A stretch of DNA of 8,873 bases from Deltaproteobacteria bacterium (GTDB taxonomy: Bacteria > Desulfobacterota > Desulfobulbia > Desulfobulbales > BM004): the NCBI GenBank assembly GCA_019312985.1, contig JAFDCC010000013.1:1-8873 (forward strand), written 5' to 3'. The notes beneath the pieces were generated by a model that was not told the origin of the DNA, ran no database searches, and saw only the letters and a list, made by a program, of their open reading frames with translations. A program made the position numbers and the translations under genes. Below, one piece after another: positions 1-5,440 of this stretch. The first letter of the stretch is position 1. The number at the start of each line of letters is the position of its first letter.

Positions 1-867
1 CATCATCAGTGAGCTGCAGATCTTCGGGTCCCACCACCAGTTCGGCCCCCAAGCCTTGAGGGCCCAGGGATAGCCCAGCAGCATTCCCAGGGTGAGCATG
101 AAGAATCCGAGCTTGGCATAGGCATAGCCGACCTTTTCAATCAGAAGTTCCCTCTTGACGAGCATAAAGACCGAGGTGATGAAAACGATGGTAATGGCGC
201 CGTATGAGATAAAGAGCAGGGGGGGGTGAAACCACATGTACTCTGCGTTGTAGTAAAATACCATTTTGGGGTAGAGGCGCATGAAGTAGTCGGCCTTGGC
301 CATGAGCGTCTGGCCTGGCGCGTACCAGGGAGCCTGTTCGGCAAAAAACTGCGGAAGCGGCTCGCGGAAAGGGTCGGCCCAGATAAAGAGAATTGCCACC
401 TGCAGGGCCAGAAAAAGATGGAGTATTGCCCGGAAACGGTGGCCCGAGTGACGCAGGTGGACGAGCAGCGCCATGAGCCCGTAGCACATGAACCAGAAAT
501 AGTATTTTTCGTTCTCAATCCAGAGCGGTATCTTGTAACGGGGTGGGGCGCCTCTGTCATAGAGGGCCATGCTGTAGTCACTCCTGCTGTTGATCAGTTC
601 AAGTTGGCGGTTAATCCAGCCGATGAGCGTTTCCGGCACCTCCAACGGCATTTTCTGGTAAATCTGCCAGTGAAACCAGCAGATCCAAAGGAAACCGCCA
701 AGAAAAACCACGCCCGTTGCAGCAAGGAGAATTGTCGTTCCCCCCTGGTACCGGGGCTTTTGACTAGACAGGTTGAGCAGGGCGGAAATGGTCAAGAGCA
801 ATGCCGCGACAAGCAGCGTTGCCATGACAAAACTGCCGCCTGCTGAAAATTCTGAGAGAGGAAGCAT
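1..867 (-). CDS. Cytochrome c biogenesis protein, CcmF/CcsA-type, partial (C-terminus beyond left edge)
   Basis: Integral membrane protein of the heme-handling superfamily that presents heme for covalent attachment to apocytochromes c on the outer face of the inner membrane. The 289 visible residues hold hydrophobic segments near 12-33, 45-66, 123-140, 145-163, 216-236 and 253-268. An HPPLLF motif (His214) resembles the CcmF/NrfE HPP motif carrying a heme-ligand histidine. A tryptophan-rich motif, WGPNWWWDPK (273-282), corresponds to the family WWD heme-binding signature. The frame is open to position 1, so later membrane segments are missing. ATG at 867-865 has AGGA almost abutting it. An in-frame TTG three codons upstream (876-874) has AAGGA at a better 8-nt spacing and may be the true start. 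The frame passes intact through a run of eight C (219-226). The superfamily is clear; the choice among CcmF, CcsA/ResC and NrfE is not. No other cytochrome-maturation gene is in view. Confidence 0.85.
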   Translation of the reverse strand, partial: MLPLSEFSAGGSFVMATLLVAALLLTISALLNLSSQKPRYQGGTTILLAATGVVFLGGFLWICWFHWQIYQKMPLEVPETLIGWINRQLELINSRSDYSMALYDRGAPPRYKIPLWIENEKYYFWFMCYGLMALLVHLRHSGHRFRAILHLFLALQVAILFIWADPFREPLPQFFAEQAPWYAPGQTLMAKADYFMRLYPKMVFYYNAEYMWFHPPLLFISYGAITIVFITSVFMLVKRELLIEKVGYAYAKLGFFMLTLGMLLGYPWALKAWGPNWWWDPKICSSLMM

Positions 868-920
868 ATCCTGCAAAACGTCTTTCCTTCAGCATAATTC
901 AAGACAAAACCATTCTGTCC

Positions 921-954
921 TGCCGGGCTGTCAGCAGCCGGCACGAAAGCCGGC
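921..954 (-). repeat. Two overlapping, mutually exclusive inverted repeats in the leader of the cytochrome biogenesis gene
   Basis: On the plus strand TGCCGGGCTG (921-930) can pair with CAGCCGGCA (935-943) around a 4-nt loop with one bulged G. GCCGGC (937-942) can instead pair with GCCGGC (949-954) around a 6-nt loop. The two stems share 937-943, so only one can form at a time. They lie about 55-90 nt upstream of the minus-strand start codon. Neither is followed by a T-run, so neither is a typical terminator. A regulatory role is speculative. Confidence 0.4.
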
Positions 955-1102
955 CCCAGACATTCTTATCCCATATCAGGGTTCTTGCAAAGAGTTTTCA
1001 TCCCCGCTACCGGCACTTTCGGGGGAGCGCCACTGTTTTTGCGGCCGCCCGGGTTCTGCGGTTCCGGCCAGGATGCCAAAATAAAAAAAAAATCTATTTT
1101 TA

Positions 1103-1131
1103 TTGGGGCAAAAAACAAAAAAGGGTAGATT
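1103..1131 (+). promoter_or_regulatory. Candidate sigma-70 promoter for the DUF2892 gene
   Basis: TTGGGG (1103-1108) and TAGATT (1126-1131) are separated by 17 bp. They lie downstream of a run of ten A (1083-1092) that could act as an UP element. The start point would be near 1138, about 40 nt before the ATG. The hexamers match the consensus only partly (3/6 and 4/6), so this is tentative. Confidence 0.3.
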
Positions 1132-1179
1132 ACAGCAAAACCGCTTATCCGGTGAATATTTCTTATTGGGGAGTGTACA

Positions 1180-1371
1180 ATGGAAAAAAATATGGGGGAT
1201 TCCGACAGAATTTTCCGGCTCGCTGCCGGTGTGGCCATTATCATTATCGGGTTGCTTGCTAAAAGCTGGTGGGGACTCCTGGGTTTGCCCCTTGTTATAA
1301 CAGCCTGGCTGGCCCACTGCCCTGCCTACCGTCCCCTTGGGATGAATACCTGTAAATTTGACAAAAAATAA
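1180..1371 (+). CDS. DUF2892 (YgaP-like) small inner-membrane protein
   Basis: A 63-residue protein matching the small DUF2892 family found alone or fused to rhodanese domains (as in E. coli YgaP). The N-terminus (EKNMGDSDRIFRLAAG) has the family's polar start with an arginine before the first membrane helix. Helices span about 11-27 and 31-47, joined by KSWWG. The C-terminal CPAYRPLGMNTC stretch has two conserved cysteines (Cys47, Cys58). The biochemical role of stand-alone members is not established; the cysteines have prompted ideas about sulfur or redox chemistry, which this sequence cannot settle. The ATG is supported by GGGGAG about 6 nt upstream. The gene appears monocistronic, diverging from the cytochrome biogenesis gene and converging on tsaC. 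Confidence 0.88.
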   Translation: MEKNMGDSDRIFRLAAGVAIIIIGLLAKSWWGLLGLPLVITAWLAHCPAYRPLGMNTCKFDKK

Positions 1372-1374
1372 GCG

Positions 1375-1393
1375 TTTCCGGGCTGCCCGGAAA
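1375..1393 (-). terminator. Rho-independent-type terminator for purDE-tsaC
   Basis: TTTCCGGG (1375-1382) and CCCGGAAA (1386-1393) form a perfect 8-bp stem with a 3-nt loop. Read on the minus strand, the stem is followed by CGCTTATTTTTT, a T-rich tail displaced by 3 nt. It lies about 37 bp past the tsaC stop codon. On the plus strand there is no T-run after the stem, so termination of the DUF2892 transcript is less certain. The tail overlaps the end of the DUF2892 coding region. Confidence 0.65.
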
Positions 1394-1430
1394 GCCTGGC
1401 CGGGAAGGTGCCATCACGGGCAGAAACGGA

Positions 1431-2078
1431 TCAGCGGCCTGCAGCCTCGAGAATGTCACCAAAAGGGATGATCCCCTGGCGGACGAGCAGGAGTTCTCCC
1501 TCCTCGTGCCTGACAATGGTCGATCCGAGGTTTCCGGGAGTTGTGCCGCCGTCAAAGATCATGTCGATCCTGCTGCCGAACTGGGCTCTCACCTGGTACG
1601 CGTCGGTGGCGGCAGCCTTGCCGGAAATATTGGCGCTCGTTGCTGTCAGTGGGCCGCCGAATGCCCGTAACAGCTGCCGGGCAAAGGGGTGGGATGACTG
1701 GCGCACCCCGATGGTTGAGGTATTTGCTGTCAAGAGGGCTGGCAGGTTAAGCCGGGCCTGAAAAATAAGGGTTAAGGGCCCTGGCCAGAATGTTTTCATG
1801 AGGGGTTCATAGAGGGCGGGAATTTCCTGCGCCAGGGACAACAGGGATTCCCGGCTGTCTGCCAGGGTCAAAATGGGCTTGGCGGTGTCCCGCTGCTTCA
1901 GGGTGAAGAGGAGATTCAGGGCCAGGGGATTGTAGGGATCAACGGCCAGGCCGTAATAGGTCTCCGTCGGGAAGGCGACAACCCCGCCCTTCTTCAGGAG
2001 TGCGACAGCCTTTTTGAGGTCTGCCATTGAGCAGGGCTGATACCCTGTTCCCCCCTTACCGTAACGATAGTCCTGCAT
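1431..2078 (-). CDS. tsaC: L-threonylcarbamoyladenylate synthase (TsaC/Sua5/YrdC family)
   Basis: Cytoplasmic enzyme that condenses threonine, bicarbonate and ATP into threonylcarbamoyl-AMP, the donor for t6A at position 37 of ANN-decoding tRNAs. The 215 residues cover one YrdC domain: PTETYYGL (37-44), KQRDTAKP (61-68), WPGPLT (98-103), TSANISG (147-153) and GSTIV (185-189). These are the expected nucleotide- and threonine-binding signatures. There is no C-terminal Sua5 domain, so it is the short form. The start at 2078 is preferred because AGGG lies 4 nt upstream; the next in-frame Met (residue 18) lacks a ribosome binding site. The gene begins 9 bp after the purDE stop codon and is probably translated from the same mRNA. 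TsaB, TsaD and TsaE are not in this window. Confidence 0.93.
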   Translation of the reverse strand: MQDYRYGKGGTGYQPCSMADLKKAVALLKKGGVVAFPTETYYGLAVDPYNPLALNLLFTLKQRDTAKPILTLADSRESLLSLAQEIPALYEPLMKTFWPGPLTLIFQARLNLPALLTANTSTIGVRQSSHPFARQLLRAFGGPLTATSANISGKAAATDAYQVRAQFGSRIDMIFDGGTTPGNLGSTIVRHEEGELLLVRQGIIPFGDILEAAGR

Positions 2079-2087
2079 CCGGCCCTG

Positions 2088-3878
2088 CTATCGACCCTGC
2101 AGCTTCCTGTTCTTCTCTTCTACCTGACTGACCATTTCCTCTTTGAATGCTGCGAGCCTTGCTGCAAGCTCCGGGTCATGCAGGGCCAGAATTCTGGCAG
2201 CAAACACGGCACCGTTTTTGGCCCCGGCTTTGCCAATACCCATGGTGGCAACCGGCACTCCCGGCGGCATCTGGACAGTGGAAAGCAGTGCATCCAGGCC
2301 GTTCAGCGGCGAGGCATCGAGAGGCACGCCAATCACGGGAATATTTGTATGGGCGGCAAGAACGCCTGCCAGGTGGGCGGCCATTCCGGCCCCGGCAATG
2401 ATGACCTGCAGGCCGCGGTCCAGAGCATTCCTGGCATAATCACTTGCGGCGTCAGGGGTCCGGTGGGCGGAGTTAACGGATATTTCGTGGGAGATTCCCA
2501 TGGAAGCCAAAAAATCAGCCGCGGCCTGCATTACAGGCAGGTCGGAATCGCTTCCCATGACGATCCCGACCCGAGGCCCATCGGTTTCAGCTGCACCTGC
2601 TTTCTTCATATGACGTGCCGCCTTGGCGCCGATATCGGTGCGGTAGAAGCTGCCGGGCCAATTGATCATGGCCGCGGTTTCATACGCCTTGCTGATGGCA
2701 TCATCCAGGTCTTTGCCGATGGATGTCACCCCAAGGACCCTGCCGCCGGCTGTCACCGTCTTTTTATTTTTCAGGGCCGTTCCTGCATGGAATACCATGA
2801 CTGAATCCTGCTTCGCCGCCTTGGGAAGACCGCGGATTATTTTTCCCTTTTCGTAAGGGCCCGGATAGCCGCCCGAGGCCATGACGACGCATACTGTCGG
2901 CCGCGGATCGATATCGAGCCTTATTTTGTCCAGCGTCCCGTCAAGGACGGCTTCAACGACATCAACCAGGTCGCTCTTCAACCGCATGAGAAGGGGCTGG
3001 GCCTCCGGGTCACCAAAACGGCAGTTGAACTCCACCACCCTGGCCCGGCCCTCCTTTATCATGAGCCCGGCGTATAAAACGCCCTTGTAGGGCCTTCCCT
3101 CTTTAGCCATACCCATGACCGTCGGGATCATGATCTTTTCCATGACCTGCTTTTCCAGGGCGGCTGTCACGACCGGGGCCGGGGAATAGGCTCCCATGCC
3201 GCCGGTATTGGGCCCTTTATCATTATCAAATATCGGCTTATGATCCTGGGAGGTCGGCAGCGGCAGTACTGTTTTGCCGTCGGTAAAAGCAAGGAATGAA
3301 GCCTCCTCCCCATCCATGAATTCCTCCACAACCACCCTGTTGCCAGCATCGCCGAACACCTTGTCCTTCATGATCACATCTATGGCATCCACCGCCTCCG
3401 CAACTGTCCGGGCAACAATGACACCCTTTCCTGCGGCCAGCCCGTCTGCCTTGATGACGACAGGGGCACCTGTGCGTTGGACATGGGCGATTGCCCGCTC
3501 CCGTTTCCGGAATACCGTAAAACCCGCGGTGGGGATATCGTAATCCTGCATGAATTTCTTGGTGAACACCTTGCTGCCCTCAAGAACCGCCGCCTTCATT
3601 GTCGGACCGAATATCCGCAGCCCCCGCTTTTCAAAGGCATCCACCACGCCCAGGGTCAGGGATGCTTCCGGCCCCACCAGAGTAAGATCTATCCCCTCCT
3701 TACGGGCAAATCGGACAAGCCCTTTCACATCTGTTGCACTGAGGGGAAGGCATTCGGCCAGTTTGCTGATCCCGGCATTTCCCGGAGCACAGTATATTTT
3801 TGATACGCGGGGGCTTTGCTGCAATTTCCACACTAAAGAGTGCTCCCTTCCGCCCGAGCCGATAACCAATACTTTCAT
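2088..3878 (-). CDS. purDE: Fused PurD-PurE: phosphoribosylamine-glycine ligase / N5-CAIR mutase
   Basis: A 596-residue bifunctional purine-synthesis protein. Residues 1-423 are a full-length GAR synthetase (PurD), which joins glycine to phosphoribosylamine using ATP. Its signatures are GSGGREHSL (7-15), an ATP-grasp segment KADGLAAGKGV (143-153), HKPIFDNDKGPNTGGMGAY (213-231) and EFNCRFGDPEAQP (283-295). Residues 437-596 are a complete class I PurE, converting N5-CAIR to CAIR, with VMGSDSD (440-446), NSAHRTP (469-475) containing the catalytic-type His472, AGAGMAAHLAG (495-505) and the LLSTVQMP loop. The linker is about 13 residues (424-436). Met424 could restart translation but has only AAGG 11 nt upstream. 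Class I PurE normally needs PurK for its substrate, and purK is not here. AAAGGAG 9 nt before the ATG supports the start. tsaC follows 9 bp downstream. Confidence 0.95.
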   Translation of the reverse strand: MKVLVIGSGGREHSLVWKLQQSPRVSKIYCAPGNAGISKLAECLPLSATDVKGLVRFARKEGIDLTLVGPEASLTLGVVDAFEKRGLRIFGPTMKAAVLEGSKVFTKKFMQDYDIPTAGFTVFRKRERAIAHVQRTGAPVVIKADGLAAGKGVIVARTVAEAVDAIDVIMKDKVFGDAGNRVVVEEFMDGEEASFLAFTDGKTVLPLPTSQDHKPIFDNDKGPNTGGMGAYSPAPVVTAALEKQVMEKIMIPTVMGMAKEGRPYKGVLYAGLMIKEGRARVVEFNCRFGDPEAQPLLMRLKSDLVDVVEAVLDGTLDKIRLDIDPRPTVCVVMASGGYPGPYEKGKIIRGLPKAAKQDSVMVFHAGTALKNKKTVTAGGRVLGVTSIGKDLDDAISKAYETAAMINWPGSFYRTDIGAKAARHMKKAGAAETDGPRVGIVMGSDSDLPVMQAAADFLASMGISHEISVNSAHRTPDAASDYARNALDRGLQVIIAGAGMAAHLAGVLAAHTNIPVIGVPLDASPLNGLDALLSTVQMPPGVPVATMGIGKAGAKNGAVFAARILALHDPELAARLAAFKEEMVSQVEEKNRKLQGR

Positions 3879-3963
3879 GGGGCATGTCTCCTTTCAAATC
3901 GTTTCATTCTGATACATCGAATAATCCAAAATTCGCTTTTCCGTCTTCGCTGGAAAACTATTT

Positions 3964-4040
3964 CACAGCGCCACTCGACACTGTGCTCCCAAAAATCTTT
4001 TCGGGGAGGATACGCGACGGCACCGGACTATTACACGGTG
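3964..4040 (-). repeat. Three consecutive hairpins in the putative purDE mRNA leader
   Basis: The first repeat spans 3964-3985 (CACAG / CTGTG, plus inner G-C pairs separated by mismatches). The second directly abuts it at 3986-4008 (CTCCC / GGGAG, one C-T mismatch, then a G-T and three A-T pairs). The third is 4021-4040 (CACCG / CGGTG, 10-nt loop). If transcription starts at the promoter near 4105-4134, all three lie in a leader of about 220 nt. No canonical T-run follows them on the minus strand. This may be a structured leader or chance pairing. Confidence 0.35.
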
Positions 4041-4092
4041 GTATATTTTTTTCTGCGTGATTTTAACCGTTCCCGCTTTGCCTCCCGGGGCT

Positions 4093-4105
4093 TTACAGCC
4101 TGTAA
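4093..4105. promoter_or_regulatory. 13-bp palindrome TTACAG-C-CTGTAA, candidate operator at the purDE promoter
   Basis: This is a perfect inverted repeat around a single central base. It adjoins the proposed minus-strand -10 element and sits over the expected start point. A further TTTACAG half-site in the same minus-strand orientation lies between the -35 and -10 elements (4119-4125). The position suits a repressor site. It does not resemble the E. coli PurR operator, and I cannot name the regulator. Confidence 0.4.
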
Positions 4106-4134
4106 CCCTACCTTTTTGCTGTAAATTTTGTCAA
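4105..4134 (-). promoter_or_regulatory. Candidate sigma-70 promoter for purDE-tsaC
   Basis: On the minus strand a perfect -35 TTGACA (4134-4129) is followed after 18 bp by TAGGGT (4110-4105), which keeps the key second A and final T of the -10 consensus. The implied start near 4098 leaves a leader of about 220 nt before purDE. The weak -10 and long leader keep confidence moderate. Confidence 0.4.
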
Positions 4135-4186
4135 GAAATAGTGAAGGCTCAATCATTTATAATTATCCAAAAAGGCTATTTTTGTC

Positions 4187-4215
4187 TTGACATCGATAAG
4201 TTATATTTCTATCAT
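4187..4215 (+). promoter_or_regulatory. Sigma-70 promoter of the TetR regulator gene
   Basis: A perfect -35 TTGACA (4187-4192) and -10 TATCAT (4210-4215, 5/6) are separated by the optimal 17 bp. Transcription should start near 4222, about 76 nt before the ATG and at the edge of the FadR-type box. This is the strongest promoter match in the window. Confidence 0.75.
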
Positions 4216-4223
4216 ATGGCCGC

Positions 4224-4241
4224 TAAATGAATAATCATTCA
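4224..4241. promoter_or_regulatory. FadR/YsiA-type operator (autoregulatory box)
   Basis: TAAATGAATAATCATTCA matches 17 of 18 positions (including degenerate ones) of the Bacillus subtilis FadR (YsiA) box as I recall it, TGAATGAMTANTCATTCA. The only mismatch is A for G at position 2. It lies just downstream of the -10 element, over the start of the transcript. The gene it controls encodes a TetR protein resembling FadR/YsiA, so negative autoregulation relieved by a long-chain acyl-CoA is a reasonable inference. Confidence 0.7.
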
Positions 4242-4297
4242 GATTTTCTTCAGTTTCTGTTCAGACAACGTGGTCAAACTTTCTCCTCTGTAATTTT

Positions 4298-4882
4298 ATG
4301 AAAAGTTCTGACAAACATGAGAAAATAATCCGGGCAGCCGTCAAGGTTTTTGCCAAAAAAGGCTTTTTCAGCGCCAGAATTTCCGATATCGCCAAAGTAG
4401 CCAAAGTAGCGGACGGCACAATATATCTTTATTTCAACAACAAGTTTGATATTCTCATCTCGGTTTTTGATGAGGAGATCGGCAAGTTCATCGCCCAGAC
4501 CAAAAAACTTGTTGACCAGGAAGAAAACCCCCGCAAAAAATTGGAGGTATTCGCCCTCAAGCACCTCTCCATGGCCAAGGAGAACAAAAGTCTTGCCGAA
4601 ATCATCCAGATGGAGCTGCGCCAGAGTCACAAGCTGATCAAGGAATATCGCAAAACCATCTTCAGCGAGTATGTTGATATTATCTCCGCCATTATCCGCC
4701 AGGGCCAGGAAAAAAACATCTTCCGCAAGGATATCAAGCCAGGAATAGCCAAAAGGGCCTATTTCGGGGCCCTGGACGAAATGACGCGGCTCTGGGTCCT
4801 GTCCCCCAAACCCCCCTACGACATCAAGGAAACGGCAAAGCAGATCAGCAGCATGTTTCTGCAGGGCATTAACGCCGAATAG
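4298..4882 (+). CDS. TetR-family regulator, FadR/YsiA-like (fatty-acid metabolism)
   Basis: A 194-residue TetR repressor. The helix-turn-helix lies near residues 27-46 and ends in VADGTIYLYF followed by NNKFDIL, a stretch very close to B. subtilis FadR (YsiA). The C-terminal ligand domain also follows that protein, with MELRQSHK (105-112), a central helix (118-140) and GALDEMTRLWV (157-167). FadR/YsiA represses fatty-acid degradation genes and releases DNA on binding long-chain acyl-CoA; the same role is inferred here. A near-perfect FadR-type box over its own transcription start supports this and points to autoregulation. The ATG has no clear Shine-Dalgarno sequence, but no in-frame alternative start lies just upstream. 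The gene diverges from purDE, converges on greA and appears monocistronic. No beta-oxidation gene lies nearby. It is not homologous to the GntR-type FadR of E. coli. Confidence 0.88.
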   Translation: MKSSDKHEKIIRAAVKVFAKKGFFSARISDIAKVAKVADGTIYLYFNNKFDILISVFDEEIGKFIAQTKKLVDQEENPRKKLEVFALKHLSMAKENKSLAEIIQMELRQSHKLIKEYRKTIFSEYVDIISAIIRQGQEKNIFRKDIKPGIAKRAYFGALDEMTRLWVLSPKPPYDIKETAKQISSMFLQGINAE

Positions 4883-4883
4883 G

Positions 4884-4921
4884 GCCGGGCTTCAGCAGCC
4901 CACAGAAGCCGCCGCCCCGGC
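4884..4921. terminator. Possible hairpin between the convergent TetR and greA genes
   Basis: GGCTTC (4888-4893) and GAAGCC (4905-4910) can pair with an 11-nt loop. Alternatively GCCGGG (4884-4889) pairs with CCCGGC (4916-4921). The structure fills the 47-bp gap between two convergent stop codons, where a terminator is expected. No T-run follows on either strand, so intrinsic termination is uncertain. Confidence 0.3.
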
Positions 4922-4929
4922 AGGACCGG

Positions 4930-5415
4930 CTAGTCATCCTCCGGGGCCGTGATCGCGATTATTTCAAATTCCCGAATGCCGCCGGGGGTCACAACCGTCA
5001 CCTGGTCGTCCACCTCTTTCCCCAGAATAGCCCTACCCAGCGGCGACTGAATCGATATGATTCCCTTCTCCACGTCTGATTCCTCCGGCCCCAGGAGCTG
5101 ATAAGTCACCTCGGCATCCTCGTCAAGATCAAGCATGGTCACAACGGTCCCAAAAACCGCCTTCTGACAGTTGACATCTGAGCAGTCTATCACCTCGGCC
5201 CGGCCCAGCTTGTCCTTTAATTCCAAAATCCTCCCTTCAATATGGCCTTGGCGTTCCTTCGCGGCATGGTACTCTGCGTTTTCCTTCAGGTCACCATGCT
5301 CGCGCGCCACCTCGATGGCCCGGATCACATCATGGCGCTCCCGCCGCTCCAATTGTTCCAGCTCTTTCCTGAGCCGCTTGAAACCCATTCGCGAAATAGG
5401 CATTCTTTCTATCAT
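4930..5415 (-). CDS. greA: Transcription elongation factor GreA
   Basis: GreA enters the RNA polymerase secondary channel and stimulates cleavage of backtracked RNA, rescuing stalled complexes. At 161 residues it is the usual length. The N-terminal coiled coil (about 10-75) carries the tip signature GDLKENAEYHAAKE (41-54), with Asp42 and Glu45 as the acidic residues that hold the catalytic magnesium. The C-terminal FKBP-like domain contains SPLGRAILGK (124-133) and VVTPGGIREFEI (141-152). The start at 5415 has GGGGA about 7 nt upstream, making it better than Met5. The gene begins 25 bp after the stop of the large TPR-barrel gene on the same strand, so it may share that transcript. No separate promoter fits in the gap, though one could lie inside the upstream gene. 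Confidence 0.96.
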   Translation of the reverse strand: MIERMPISRMGFKRLRKELEQLERRERHDVIRAIEVAREHGDLKENAEYHAAKERQGHIEGRILELKDKLGRAEVIDCSDVNCQKAVFGTVVTMLDLDEDAEVTYQLLGPEESDVEKGIISIQSPLGRAILGKEVDDQVTVVTPGGIREFEIIAITAPEDD

Positions 5416-5440
5416 CTGAATTCCCCGATCATTCCGATTT

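Larger units (their letters stand above)
868..1179. other. Divergent intergenic region (cytochrome biogenesis gene / DUF2892 gene)
   Basis: This 312-bp region holds no convincing gene. Short open frames crossing it on either strand show no recognisable protein and mostly overlap flanking genes antisense. It contains two overlapping GC-rich inverted repeats (921-954), a run of ten A (1083-1092) and a candidate promoter for the plus-strand gene. I found no convincing sigma-70 promoter for the minus-strand gene. Confidence 0.7.
3879..4297. other. Divergent control region between purDE and the TetR gene
   Basis: This 419-bp AT-rich region has no convincing gene; short frames in it resemble nothing I recognise. 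It holds divergent promoter candidates with their -35 boxes 52 bp apart, a FadR/YsiA-type operator at 4224-4241, a 13-bp palindrome at 4093-4105 and three inverted repeats in the would-be purDE leader. I found no purine riboswitch core motif. Confidence 0.8.

Noticed and set aside
495..505. Class II (AIR carboxylase) PurE activity in the fusion
   Set aside because: The PurE half follows class I bacterial sequences in the GSDSD, SAHRTP and AAHL regions and in total length, so N5-CAIR mutase is favoured. (Positions given are residues of the fusion protein.)
226..846. Long plus-strand open frame of 206 codons opposite the cytochrome biogenesis gene
   Set aside because: It is antisense to a well-supported membrane protein with family motifs. 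Its translation resembles no known protein and lacks domain features.
966..1317. Two overlapping minus-strand frames antisense to the DUF2892 gene
   Set aside because: They cover a recognised plus-strand gene and the AT-rich control region, and show no ribosome binding site or family resemblance.
3879..4130. Purine (guanine/adenine or PRPP/ppGpp) riboswitch ahead of purDE
   Set aside because: I could not find the conserved core sequences of these classes. Only simple inverted repeats are visible, reported separately.
4391..4408. Tandem 9-bp repeat GCCAAAGTA within the helix-turn-helix of the TetR gene, as a possible recent duplication
   Set aside because: The encoded segment aligns without a length change to the FadR/YsiA helix-turn-helix, so it is not an insertion.
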